From Acidobacteriota bacterium (lineage in GTDB: Bacteria; Acidobacteriota; Terriglobia; Acidiferrales; UBA7541): 52,625 nt of DNA. The first letter of the stretch is position 1. Every line of letters begins with the position of its first letter. This document shows positions 16,717 through 24,976 of this stretch, one piece after another. A model generated the notes under the pieces. The model searched no databases, was not told where the DNA came from, and was given only the letters and a program-made list of their open reading frames with translations. The position numbers and the translations under genes were made by a program. The stretch spans positions 1 through 52,625 of the forward strand of contig QHZD01000046.1 of the NCBI GenBank assembly GCA_003225315.1, read 5' to 3'.

Positions 16717-17019
16717 ATGGATTTCGAGAAGGACAATTTCGAAGACGACAACGAGCTGTCTCGGCTGGAAGACGACGAGGAGCTGGCGGGCGAAACGGAA
16801 GAGATCGTCGAGACCGAGGAAGAGGATTTGGTGATTGTAGGCGAAGAGCCCGAAGAAGAAGCGCCAGCCCCAAGAGCAGCACCCAAGCCAGTGGCCAAAA
16901 AGCCGGCCAAGAAAGCGGGCAAAAAGAAAACCTCGCCAAAGAAAAAGGCGAGAAAATCGAAGCCGAAGAAGGCCGCCAAGAAAAAGGCGAAGAAACCCAG
17001 CAGAAAGAAAAGGCGGTAA
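16717..17019 (+). CDS. Acidic/basic two-block protein with histone H1-like Lys-rich tail
   Basis: 100 aa from ATG 16717, set by a strong GGGGAGG site five bases upstream; the longer frame from 16630 is rejected. Residues 1-47 are very acidic (MDFEKDNFEDDNELSRLEDD, then EEIVETEEEDLVIVGEEPEEE). After an Ala/Pro hinge, residues 55-100 are almost pure Lys/Ala/Pro (KPVAKKPAKKAGKKK, KKAKKPSRKKRR), like bacterial histone H1/Hc1 tails. It likely binds nucleic acid, with the acidic half modulating binding or contacting other basic proteins; this is inferred from composition only. It is followed by a terminator at 17054. Confidence 0.75.
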   Translation: MDFEKDNFEDDNELSRLEDDEELAGETEEIVETEEEDLVIVGEEPEEEAPAPRAAPKPVAKKPAKKAGKKKTSPKKKARKSKPKKAAKKKAKKPSRKKRR

Positions 17020-17053
17020 GCCCTTTTCGCAAGGCGGCGATGTGCTTGGGAAG

Positions 17054-17085
17054 AAGCCGGGACTCTCGTTCTGGCTTTTCTTTTT
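17054..17085 (+). terminator. Rho-independent terminator after the H1-like gene
   Basis: Stem AAGCCGG/CTGGCTT (one G-U pair) with a 10-base loop, followed by TTCTTTTT. 34 bp after the stop codon. Confidence 0.6.
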
Positions 17086-17230
17086 GGGATCGCATCTCCC
17101 GGAGTGGGACTAGTCCTCCTCTGCTTGTGTTCCCACATTGAATTGTCCCGTTTTTCAATTCAGGAATTGAGCGTCCCCAGCAGAGCGAAGTGCTTGCCGG
17201 AAGCAGCAAGTACTATTAGCATAACAAGGC

Positions 17231-18046
17231 ATGTTGCGGGCTTTAGAACAGATACGGCGGATGCGGGGCGGCGCGCAGTCTCATCTGATGCGCTGCGATG
17301 GCGGCGGCTATTATGTTGTGAAGTTTCAAAATAATCCGCAGCATACGCGCGTCCTGGTCAACGAACTGCTGGGAACCAGGCTGGCGGCGCGACTGGGGCT
17401 GCCCACGACGCCGGTGGCTATTATTTCCGTCAGCGAAGACCTGATTCGGCTCACTCCAGACCTGTGCATGGAGATGCCTCGGGCACGCATCCCGTGCCGC
17501 CCGGGGCTGCAATTCGGGTCCCGCTATCCAGGGGATCCGCATCGTTTGACGTTGCTTGATTTTTTGCCGGACAAACAGTTGATGGAGGTTGAAAACCTGC
17601 ATGATTTTCCGGGCATGTTGGCGTTCGACAAATGGACTTGCAACACCAATGGCCGGCAGACCCTTTTTTTCAAGGAGCAGCGCAACGGAGCCGAAGCAGG
17701 GGAGTCGCCGTACCGCGCGGTCATGATCGATCAGGGATTTTGCTTCAATGCCGGGGAATGGAATTTTCCCGACGCTCCGTTGCGAGGCCTATACGCGCGC
17801 AACCGGGTCTATGAAGGTGTGACCGGGCGCGAGTCGTTTGATCCCTGGATTGAACGAATTGAAAAACGCATCACGGAACGAGTCTTTGACGATTTGATTG
17901 GAGAGATTCCGCCAGAATGGTATGCCGACGATTTGGACGCCCTGATGCGGTTAGCTGAACAACTGCATAAGCGCCGCACCAGGGTGCCGGAGTTACTACT
18001 GGCGGCAAAAAACACGACCCGGCACCCGTTTCCCAACTGGATGTGA
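17231..18046 (+). CDS. HipA-like kinase (compact HipA_2 type)
   Basis: 271 aa, much shorter than HipA (about 440). Residues matching the HipA kinase core are visible: YYVVKFQNN near residue 30 (ATP-binding Lys), a middle TLLDFLPDKQL, then GMLAFDKWTCNTNGRQTLFF near 128 (catalytic loop D-x4-N), and YRAVMIDQGFCFN near 163 (metal-binding Asp). The N-terminal HipA coupling domain is absent. The next gene, a DUF3037 protein, starts 3 bp after this stop, so they are co-translated. HipA phosphorylates glutamyl-tRNA synthetase in E. coli; the target of this compact type is not known to me. No HipB-like antitoxin is adjacent. Confidence 0.82.
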   Translation: MLRALEQIRRMRGGAQSHLMRCDGGGYYVVKFQNNPQHTRVLVNELLGTRLAARLGLPTTPVAIISVSEDLIRLTPDLCMEMPRARIPCRPGLQFGSRYPGDPHRLTLLDFLPDKQLMEVENLHDFPGMLAFDKWTCNTNGRQTLFFKEQRNGAEAGESPYRAVMIDQGFCFNAGEWNFPDAPLRGLYARNRVYEGVTGRESFDPWIERIEKRITERVFDDLIGEIPPEWYADDLDALMRLAEQLHKRRTRVPELLLAAKNTTRHPFPNWM

Positions 18047-18049
18047 CCT

Positions 18050-18916
18050 ATGGCTGATGTCATTTCTCCCGTCGATGACAGCAAGTTTGTCTATCATATT
18101 CTGCGATATACGTCGGATCTGGTCCGCGATGAGTGGGTCAACATTGGAGTTCTGCTGTTTGATCCCTTGACCGGAGCACTGCGCCTCCGGCTCGTTGAGG
18201 AGCAGGACGAATACGCACGGATTCGGCGGCTCCAACCGAGCGCCGATGAAGATGTCCTTCGCGGCTTCCGCGACCATCTCGAAGACCGGTTTGCGGCCTT
18301 TTTGCAAAACCGGCAGGCGGAGCACGGCGGAACGCTGGCTGTTGGAGAGGGACTCCAGAGACTTATCGAGAATTGGAATAATACGCTCTCCAATGGCCTG
18401 CAGTTGGCACCGCAAAAAGGAGTCTACGCGGATGACCTGGATATCGAGCTGGAGCGGCTCTACACCGAGCACGTCGCTCCGCCGCGCAAGGTCACCCGTG
18501 TGGGTGCCCCAGGCAATCGGGCCACAATTCGCAACTATTGCTCGCAAGTATGGAAGGCGGCCGGGCTCTGGGATCGCATCCAAAAGTCGGTGCGCGTAAC
18601 GGAATTTACCTTTCCAGGGGACCCCATGCGAATCGACTATAGTTACCGGAAAAATGGGACGCGAGGCTATGTGCAAACGCTGAGTGTTTCTCGCGCTCCT
18701 GCGGATTGCAAGCTCTACGCCTACACCGCGGCTCGCATTGCCGCCCGGGCGCCTTTCGCCTCAGAGTTTGCAGCGGTGACGGACGTTCCTCTGGTGCCGC
18801 GAGAGAATGAGCGGCATCGCTTCGTACACGATACCCTGCGTGACGCTGGGATCGAAACCATTGGGACGGACCACTTCGCGACCTGGGTGCCAAAGCTGAA
18901 GCCGACGATCCAGTGA
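18050..18916 (+). CDS. DUF3037 family protein coupled to the HipA-like kinase
   Basis: 288 aa. The N-terminus KFVYHILRYTSDLVRDEWVNIGVLLFDPLTG is the DUF3037 signature, followed by a charged helical region (RIRRLQPSADEDVLRGFRDHL) and a second part to the end (RIDYSYRKNGTRGYVQTLSV; ...GTDHFATWVPKLKPTIQ). DUF3037 has no established biochemical role that I can state. It starts 3 bp after the kinase stop with no ribosome site of its own, so translation is probably coupled. This kinase/DUF3037 order recurs in bacterial genomes, pointing to one functional module: toxin-antitoxin, stress or defence are possibilities, none shown. Confidence 0.85.
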   Translation: MADVISPVDDSKFVYHILRYTSDLVRDEWVNIGVLLFDPLTGALRLRLVEEQDEYARIRRLQPSADEDVLRGFRDHLEDRFAAFLQNRQAEHGGTLAVGEGLQRLIENWNNTLSNGLQLAPQKGVYADDLDIELERLYTEHVAPPRKVTRVGAPGNRATIRNYCSQVWKAAGLWDRIQKSVRVTEFTFPGDPMRIDYSYRKNGTRGYVQTLSVSRAPADCKLYAYTAARIAARAPFASEFAAVTDVPLVPRENERHRFVHDTLRDAGIETIGTDHFATWVPKLKPTIQ

Positions 18917-18964
18917 TTCGCTTCGGGGCGCGGTACCGGAACATGCCCGAACTTCCGGCGAGTC

Positions 18965-20182
18965 CTATTCGCAAACACTGAGAACCACGAGCGTGGCGTC
19001 GTCCTGCCAGCGGCTTCCGCTGAACTCTGCTACTACGGCCAGGATTTTCGCCTGCAATTCATCGGCGGATAATTTGCGGTGATCTTGCAGCAAGCGCAAC
19101 AGGCGGGCTTCTCCAAACTCTTCGCCAGAGGGGTCGCAAGCCTCCGTGACGCCGTCGGTGAACAAAATCACACGATCGCCCGGGGACAGCTGCGCCAAAC
19201 CCAGTTCATAGTTCGCGGTGCCGAAAACGCCCAGCACAGCGCCGCCTTCCCGCAATCGTTCGTGCGAACCGTCGGCGCGCACTACGAACGGCGCATTGTG
19301 CCCGGCATTGACGTAAGCCAGACGGCGGGAGCCATCCAGATGCGCGTAGAAAAACGTTATGAAGCGGTCGCTGTCTGTGTTGCGGTGGACAATAGAATTC
19401 AACCGGCCACAGAGCAGATTTGGCGGCAGGGAAAGAGAAGAAAGACCGCGCACGGCCGCCTGTAAATTGGACATCAGCAGCGCGGCGGGCATGCCTTTTC
19501 CAGCCACGTCGGCGATGCAGATTCCCAGTGTTTTTTCGTCCAGCGGAAGAATGTCAAAATAATCGCCGCCGACCAGCCGCGCCGATTGCCACGCGCTGGC
19601 GATTTCATATCCCGGCATTTGAGGAATTTCGCGCGGCAGGAGTTTTTCCTGGATGGCCTTGGCTTCGGCGATCTCCCGCTCCTGTTCTTGCAAATGAAGC
19701 AGGGCTTCTTCTCGCGCCCGGGCTTCTTCCTCGGCGCGGCGGCGCAATTCGCGGCGCTCGCGTCCCAGGCCGATTTGCTTGCTGAGGATTTCCAGAAGCC
19801 GCGTGTTGGTCCAGGGCTTCTCCACAAAGTCGCTTACGCCAAATTGCATGGCTTCCACGGCGAGGCCCACGGTGGCCCAGCCGGTCATCGCGACGACCGG
19901 CGGAGCGTCCTCGATTTCCCTCAGACGGCTGAGCACATCCAGTCCTTCGCGGCCGGAGGTGGTGTCGCGCGCATAGTTGAGATCGATGAGGAGAATATCG
20001 AACTCCTGGCGGCCTACCGCCGCCAGCAAGTCCGCAGGAGAATTGACGGTTTCGATGCTGTAGCCGTGCCCTTTGAGCAGCAGGCGCAGCGCGTCGAGCA
20101 CGTCCTGCTGGTCGTCAGCAATCAGAATTCGCGGCTGCATGGGTTCGCGTCCCGTTGAAACCTTTAGCGTTGCGGCTGTCAT
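18965..20182 (-). CDS. Response regulator with SpoIIE/PP2C phosphatase output (RsbU-like)
   Basis: About 405 aa from ATG 20182 (MTAATLKVSTGREPMQPRIL); ATG 20140 would give 391 aa, and the frame is open to 20377. REC domain: RILIADDQQDVLDALRLLL (acidic pocket), phosphoacceptor Asp in FDILLIDLNYAR, AMTGWATVG, and Lys in FVEKPW. A coiled-coil linker rich in Glu/Arg (RRRAEEEARAREEALLHLQ) leads to the SpoIIE phosphatase: LPREIPQMPGYEIASAWQSA, VGGDYFDILPLD (metal Asp), GICIADVAGKGMPAALLMS, VNAGHNAPFVV, and LFTDGVTEA...WQDDATLVV. Such proteins dephosphorylate anti-sigma-antagonist (STAS) proteins in partner-switching, or other Ser/Thr-phosphoproteins. The partner kinase is not in the window. Confidence 0.9.
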   Translation of the reverse strand: MTAATLKVSTGREPMQPRILIADDQQDVLDALRLLLKGHGYSIETVNSPADLLAAVGRQEFDILLIDLNYARDTTSGREGLDVLSRLREIEDAPPVVAMTGWATVGLAVEAMQFGVSDFVEKPWTNTRLLEILSKQIGLGRERRELRRRAEEEARAREEALLHLQEQEREIAEAKAIQEKLLPREIPQMPGYEIASAWQSARLVGGDYFDILPLDEKTLGICIADVAGKGMPAALLMSNLQAAVRGLSSLSLPPNLLCGRLNSIVHRNTDSDRFITFFYAHLDGSRRLAYVNAGHNAPFVVRADGSHERLREGGAVLGVFGTANYELGLAQLSPGDRVILFTDGVTEACDPSGEEFGEARLLRLLQDHRKLSADELQAKILAVVAEFSGSRWQDDATLVVLSVCE

Positions 20183-20446
20183 TTCTGGCGATCCGTGACT
20201 CCCTCTAGCCTGAGCGTCCATCGCGCTCTCGCATACTGGGGCAGTCAAGTTGCCACCGGCTTGCGCGAATAAAGGCTTTCCACTGAATGGGTTGTAGAAA
20301 TCGGGACGGCAGGGAGTGCGTCCCATCCGGCCACTAGCGGGAACGCTCTTCCCAATTTCGGACATACATAGGGACATAGGGAACTAAACCCTCAGCGCGC
20401 AGCCTTTTTCGACTTTGAGTCGCGCCCTAGTCTCGTCAGGTGCTTT

Positions 20447-21841
20447 TTACAGTACCGGCTCGTTCCAGTTTTCCAGCGTCTCCTTGACCTTGTGCAGGAA
20501 CTGGTGGGCGATCGCCCCGTCCACCACGCGGTGGTCGTAACTTAGCGTGACGTAGCACATCGAGCGGATGGCAATCGAGTCGTTGATGACCACCGGGCGC
20601 TTCTCGATGGCGCCGAGACCCAGGATGCCCACGTTGGGCTGGCTGATTACCGGCAGCCCGAACAAGCCGCCAAAGACGCCCGGGTTGGTGATGGAGAAGG
20701 TGCTTTCCTGGACTTCCTCAGGCTTCAGCTTTTTCGAGCGCGCACGCTCCGCGAGGTCGTTCATGTTGCGCTGGATGCCGAGAATGTTTTTCTCGTCGGC
20801 GTTTTTCACCACCGGAACAAGCAGGCCCCAGTCAAGCGCCACGGCAATACCGACGTTGATCTCCTTGTGCAGGATTACGTTGGTTCCGTCGAGCGAAGCG
20901 TTCAGCGTGGGATAGGCGCGCAACCCGGCGACGGCGGCCTTCACGAAGAAGGGCATGAACGTCAGTTTGGTTTCGTAGCGCTTCTCAAATTCGTCCTTGG
21001 ACTTGGCACGCAGCGCGGCTACCTTAGTCATGTCGATTTCATCGACGGAGTAGACGTGCGCGGAAACACGCTTCGACGCCACCATGTGCTCGGCGATGCG
21101 CTGCCGCATGGTGCTCATCGGATGCACTTCGTAATTGCCAAAGTACATCTTTTCGCGCGGCACGGCGTTTTCCAGCACGACGTGGACCTGCGCTCCGGCC
21201 GCTCCCGGCACGGCGGCCGGCGGCGGGGGAGTCGCGGGGCGCGAAATCCCCGCGGGAGCTGGAGCGGAGTAAGCCGGAGGCGCAGCAGCCGGCGCGCCAC
21301 CGGCGGCGATCACGGCTTCGATGTCCTGTTTGCTGATGCGCCCGCCCGCACCCGTGCCTTCGATGGCGGAGAGGTCGATGCCGTGCTCCTTGGCCATGCG
21401 CCGCACCAGCGGGGAACTGTGAATGCGCTCGCTCGAGGAACTTGAGGAAGCGGAAGAAGCAGCAAGCGGCGCGGCGGTTGGAGCAGGAACGGCAGGCCGC
21501 GATATTGCCGGGGCCGGAGCAGCAGCGGCAGGAGCCTTCATAGGTGCAGGCGCGGGTGCGGCCGTTTTCGCCGGAGCCGGCGCTGACGAACCTGCTGCGG
21601 AGCCCGCCGCATCGATAACACCGACAACCGTTTGAATCGGCACAGTCTGTCCCTCTCCGACCTTGATTTCTTTCAGCACGCCCGCTGACGGTGACGGGAT
21701 TTCCGCGTCCACTTTGTCCGTGGAAATCTCAAACAGGGGTTCGTCGCGCTCCACCTTGTCGCCGGGCTTCTTCAGCCACTTGGTGATGGTGCCTTCGAAA
21801 ATGCTCTCGCCCATCTGGGGCATTACAATGTCTACGGCCAT
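20447..21841 (-). CDS. 2-oxo acid dehydrogenase E2, dihydrolipoyl acyltransferase
   Basis: 464 aa. One N-terminal lipoyl domain (MAVDIVMPQMGESIFEGTIT; lipoyl Lys in FEISTDKVDAEIPSP near residue 43). A long Ala/Pro/Ser linker follows, then the E3-binding domain (HSSPLVRRMAKEHGIDLSAI...GRISKQDI, about 140-180). A second Pro/Ala linker leads to the acyltransferase domain with MRQRIAEHMVASK and the active-site SYDHRVVDGA near the C-terminus. It transfers acyl groups to CoA as the multimeric core of a pyruvate or branched-chain 2-oxo acid dehydrogenase. GGAG precedes the ATG. It is the last gene of the lpdA-lipB-E1alpha-E1beta-E2 set. The substrate (pyruvate or branched-chain) is not decided by sequence alone. 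Confidence 0.92.
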   Translation of the reverse strand: MAVDIVMPQMGESIFEGTITKWLKKPGDKVERDEPLFEISTDKVDAEIPSPSAGVLKEIKVGEGQTVPIQTVVGVIDAAGSAAGSSAPAPAKTAAPAPAPMKAPAAAAPAPAISRPAVPAPTAAPLAASSASSSSSSERIHSSPLVRRMAKEHGIDLSAIEGTGAGGRISKQDIEAVIAAGGAPAAAPPAYSAPAPAGISRPATPPPPAAVPGAAGAQVHVVLENAVPREKMYFGNYEVHPMSTMRQRIAEHMVASKRVSAHVYSVDEIDMTKVAALRAKSKDEFEKRYETKLTFMPFFVKAAVAGLRAYPTLNASLDGTNVILHKEINVGIAVALDWGLLVPVVKNADEKNILGIQRNMNDLAERARSKKLKPEEVQESTFSITNPGVFGGLFGLPVISQPNVGILGLGAIEKRPVVINDSIAIRSMCYVTLSYDHRVVDGAIAHQFLHKVKETLENWNEPVL

Positions 21842-21868
21842 GATTGCTCTCCTCTTCTCTCTAAAACC

Positions 21869-22888
21869 CTAATACCGCGCCAGTTCCTTCGCGGCGGAAA
21901 AAACTTTTTTCGCGTTCGGCAGAAAATGTTCTTCCAGAGTCGGCGCGTACGGCACCGGCGTGTCCAGCGAGGCCACGCGCACGAGCGGCCCGTCGAGATC
22001 ATGAAAGGCCTTCTCAAAAAGTATCGCGGCGATTTCCCCGGCAATCCCGCCCGTCCTGGTGTCTTCATGCACGACCAGGCATTTGTTAGTCTTTTTCACC
22101 GAATTCAAAATCGTCTCTTCGTCCAGAGGTAGAAGCGTCCGCAAATCGATCACTTCCGCCTCGATGCCTTCCTTCGCCAGCGCATCCGCCGCTTCGAGCG
22201 AAGTATGCATCATGGCCGCGTAGGAAATAATCGTCAGGTGCTTCCCTTCGCGGCGCACCACCGCTTTGCCAATGGGCACGGTGTAATCCCCAGCGGGAAC
22301 TTCTCCCTTGATGCGGCGGTAGAGAAACTTGTGCTCGAAGAAGAGCACCGGGTTATTGTCTCGCACCGCGGCTTTCAGCAAACCCTTGGCATCGTAAGGC
22401 GTCGAGGGATAAATCACCTTCAACCCCGGCGTGTGCACAAAATACATCTCCGGATTCGCGGAGTGGAAGGGCCCGCCATGAACGCCGCCTCCGGATGGAC
22501 CGCGAATCACCATCGGCGCAGGCGCATTCCAAAGGTAGTGTCCCTTGGCTACGAAATTCGTAATCTGATTGAACGCGCACACGATGAAGTCAATGAACTG
22601 CATTTCGCAGATCGGGCGCAAGCCGCAATAGCTCATGCCACAGGCCGCGCCGATAATGGCGCTTTCGCTGATCGGCGTATCGATCACGCGCTCCCAGCCG
22701 AAGCGTTCCAGCAAACCCTCGCTGGTTTTGAATGCCCCACCGTACACCCCGACGTCTTCCCCCATCAAAATGACCGCCGGGTCGCGCTCCATTTCCTCGA
22801 ACATGGCCTGCTTGATGGCTTCGAGAAAAGTGACTTGCGTTCCATCTGACGCGCTGCCATTCGGCCCGGCTCCGTTTGCTTTGGGCAT
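21869..22888 (-). CDS. 2-oxo acid dehydrogenase E1 component, beta subunit
   Basis: 339 aa, standard length. Motifs: EDVGVYGGAFKTSEGLLERFG, TPISESAIIGAACGMSYCGL (thiamine-diphosphate contacts), GPSGGGVHGGPFHS, LKVIYPSTPYDAKGLLKAAV, and C-terminal transketolase domain TGGIAGEIAAILFEKAF. It pairs with the alpha subunit upstream; the two genes are separated by 2 bp. The complex decarboxylates the 2-oxo acid and reductively acylates lipoyl-E2. GGAG lies ahead of the ATG, inside the alpha gene end. Confidence 0.92.
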   Translation of the reverse strand: MPKANGAGPNGSASDGTQVTFLEAIKQAMFEEMERDPAVILMGEDVGVYGGAFKTSEGLLERFGWERVIDTPISESAIIGAACGMSYCGLRPICEMQFIDFIVCAFNQITNFVAKGHYLWNAPAPMVIRGPSGGGVHGGPFHSANPEMYFVHTPGLKVIYPSTPYDAKGLLKAAVRDNNPVLFFEHKFLYRRIKGEVPAGDYTVPIGKAVVRREGKHLTIISYAAMMHTSLEAADALAKEGIEAEVIDLRTLLPLDEETILNSVKKTNKCLVVHEDTRTGGIAGEIAAILFEKAFHDLDGPLVRVASLDTPVPYAPTLEEHFLPNAKKVFSAAKELARY

Positions 22889-22890
22889 GG

Positions 22891-24150
22891 CTATCTCCGC
22901 GCCTTTCTCGAAGCGCCCGCTGTCTTAACTGTTTTCTTTGGCGCTGCTTTCGCAGCCATTTTTGCCGCCGGTTTTCCACCGTTCGCGGATTTCGTGTCAT
23001 TCCCAACTCTATGCTGCGGGGCATGCGTATCGCCGAAATGAATCGGCGCGTTTGCGCCGTCCGATGCTTTGCCCGATCCAAATCCGGGAACCGTCCAGAC
23101 CGCCTTGACGCTGGATCTCGGCGGCGTCACCTCGGCAATCGGCCGCTCCCACTTCGCGCGAATCTTGTGGCAACCGTCGCCGGTGCAGTAGACGCCTGTT
23201 TCCGCTAATTCCGGCGGAGGCATCGGCGAATTTTCCGCGAACTCCCGTTCCACGGCGAGCAGGCTGTCAATCTTGTCCTCGACCTCTTTTTTGCTTTTGG
23301 CGTCGAGGAGCTTTTCGCTCGACAAAAACCTTTCATAGAGCGCGATCGGATCGCGCGCTTCCCAATAGGCGCGCATTTCCTTCGGAACGTACTCGGCCGG
23401 ATCGTGCTGGGCGTGCCCCATGCGGCGGAAACTCTTCGCTTCAATCAGGATCGGCCCTTCTCCAGCGCGCGCGCGGTCCACCGCTTCTTTCGCCACCGAG
23501 TAGACGGCCACGGCGTCGTTGCCGTCCACGATGTAACTGTCGATGCCGTAGGCCTTCGCGCGGTCCGCTAAATTTTCCAGGGGCACTTGTTTGCGGACCG
23601 GCGTCGAGTATGCCCACAAATTATTCTCCAGAATCAGAACGAACGGCGCCTTCTGCGTGGCCGCAAAATTCAGCCCTTCGTGAAACACCCCGGTCGAACT
23701 GCCACCGTCTCCGATCCAGGTCATGGTCACGATTTTCTGCCCAAGGTACCGCCCTGCCATGGCCACGCCGGTCATCACCGGAATCAAATCACCCAGCATG
23801 GAAATCGGTGAGACGATGTGCAGATCGTCCAGGTCCCCGAAGTGGCTGGTGCCGTCCTTGCCTTTCGTCGGCGAATCGTACTTCGCCATGTGCTGCATGA
23901 AAATGTCGCGCGGACGCACGCCCTTCACCAGCAGGGCCCCGATGTTGCGAATCATTGGCGCCAGCCAATCTTTTTTCTCCAGGGCGTACGCGGTGCCCAC
24001 GGAAATCGCTTCCTGGCCAAGGCTGGAGTAAAGCCCCCCGACAATTTTGTTTTGCCGGAACAGCTTCACCATCATGTCTTCGACGGCGCGGTTCAGCCGC
24101 ATGTGGTAGTACAGGTCCAGGTACTGCTGCCGCTTCAATTCCTTCTTCAT
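22891..24150 (-). CDS. 2-oxo acid dehydrogenase E1 component, alpha subunit
   Basis: 419 aa from ATG 24150 (MKKELKRQQYLDLYYHMRLN). A longer frame to 24237 is rejected because its extra residues are just the translation of two REP-like hairpins between lipB and this gene. Key blocks: GGLYSSLGQEAISVGTAYAL, then the thiamine-diphosphate motif WIGDGGSSTGVFHEGLNFA...ENNLWAYSTP, and phospho-loop-type FRRMGHAQHDPAEYVP. The C-terminal 40-50 residues are an Ala/Lys-rich extension (KPAAKMAAKAAPKKTVKTA) not found in typical E1alpha; it could contact E2 or nucleic acid, or be nonfunctional. Confidence 0.92.
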   Translation of the reverse strand: MKKELKRQQYLDLYYHMRLNRAVEDMMVKLFRQNKIVGGLYSSLGQEAISVGTAYALEKKDWLAPMIRNIGALLVKGVRPRDIFMQHMAKYDSPTKGKDGTSHFGDLDDLHIVSPISMLGDLIPVMTGVAMAGRYLGQKIVTMTWIGDGGSSTGVFHEGLNFAATQKAPFVLILENNLWAYSTPVRKQVPLENLADRAKAYGIDSYIVDGNDAVAVYSVAKEAVDRARAGEGPILIEAKSFRRMGHAQHDPAEYVPKEMRAYWEARDPIALYERFLSSEKLLDAKSKKEVEDKIDSLLAVEREFAENSPMPPPELAETGVYCTGDGCHKIRAKWERPIAEVTPPRSSVKAVWTVPGFGSGKASDGANAPIHFGDTHAPQHRVGNDTKSANGGKPAAKMAAKAAPKKTVKTAGASRKARR

Positions 24151-24164
24151 CCCCTGCTCCGGTG

Positions 24165-24186
24165 GGACAGGCATTTTTGCCTGTCC
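24165..24186. repeat. REP-like hairpin between lipB and E1alpha genes (GGACAGGCA stem)
   Basis: 9-bp arms GGACAGGCA/TGCCTGTCC with loop TTTT, the same stem as 12689-12710. It ends 14 bp before the E1alpha ATG, so the transcript of this operon would carry it next to the ribosome site. Confidence 0.65.
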
Positions 24187-24211
24187 TCCCTTGTCTGCCG
24201 ACGTCTTCAAA

Positions 24212-24235
24212 GGGACAGACAGGAATATCTGTCCC
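24212..24235. repeat. REP-like hairpin between lipB and E1alpha genes (GGGACAGA stem)
   Basis: 8-bp arms GGGACAGA/TCTGTCCC, loop CAGGAATA, followed by AC. A neighbour of the 24165 hairpin in the same 90-bp spacer. Confidence 0.6.
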
Positions 24236-24240
24236 ACTTC

Positions 24241-24963
24241 CTAAGCCGGAACCTCCAGTTGAGGCTCCACTTGCTCCAGCTTTTCTAGAATAGCTTTCAC
24301 AGATGCTTCCTTCATCTCCAGGCCAAGCAATTCTCCCAAATGCTTCGCAATCCGCGGCGAGACTTCCTTTTCTTCAACGCTGCGCCCCAGCAATTTCTCC
24401 AGCGACGTGGCTTTGCACTCGGCGATCCCGCACGGCACGATCAAATCGAAATTCCGCAAGTCCGTGGACACGTTGTACGCAAATCCGTGCGAAGTGACCC
24501 AGCGGCTGATGTGAACTCCGATGGCCGCGAGCTTTTCTTCGGTGTTCCCGACGCGCACCCAGATTCCCGTCTTACCGGCAACGCGCTCAGCCTTAATCCC
24601 GAACTCCGCGGTCGCCTGGATCATGGCCTCTTCCAAAGTCCGCACGTACCAAACCACGTCGCGACGGATGGCACCCAAGTTCAGAATCGGATAGCCCACG
24701 ATCTGTCCGGGCCCGTGATAAGTAATGTCTCCGCCGCGGGTGGTCTCGTAATATTCGATGCCCTTCTGCCGCAGCACATGCTCGGAAGCCAGCAGGTGTT
24801 CGCGCTTCCCGTTTCGCCCCTGGGTGATGACGTGCGGATGCTCGCAGAGCAGCAGCACATCCTCAATCGCCTCGGCCTTGCGTGCCGCAACAATTCTTTT
24901 CTGCAGCGCGTAAGCTTCCGCGTAGCCGACTAGTCCCAAGTCGACAATCTGGCAGGTTCTCAC
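24241..24963 (-). CDS. lipB: Octanoyltransferase LipB (lipoyl-ACP:protein transferase)
   Basis: 240 aa from GTG 24963. It has the family motifs: LLLCEHPHVITQGRNGKREHL, RGGDITYHGPGQIVGYPILNL, the conserved Lys region EKLAAIGVHISRWVTSHGFAYNVSTDL, and the catalytic FDLIVPCGI (Cys). It transfers octanoate from acyl carrier protein to the lipoyl domain Lys of E2 subunits; LipA (not in the window) then inserts sulfur. It lies 13 bp downstream of lpdA and upstream of E1alpha, so lipoylation is made with the enzyme that needs it. Confidence 0.95.
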   Translation of the reverse strand: MRTCQIVDLGLVGYAEAYALQKRIVAARKAEAIEDVLLLCEHPHVITQGRNGKREHLLASEHVLRQKGIEYYETTRGGDITYHGPGQIVGYPILNLGAIRRDVVWYVRTLEEAMIQATAEFGIKAERVAGKTGIWVRVGNTEEKLAAIGVHISRWVTSHGFAYNVSTDLRNFDLIVPCGIAECKATSLEKLLGRSVEEKEVSPRIAKHLGELLGLEMKEASVKAILEKLEQVEPQLEVPA

Positions 24964-24976
24964 GCGTCACCAGTCA

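Noticed and set aside
17524-18393. Minus-strand ORFs opposite the HipA-like and DUF3037 genes
   Set aside because: Ser/Arg/Pro-biased antisense translations without motifs; plus-strand genes are tightly coupled and recognisable.
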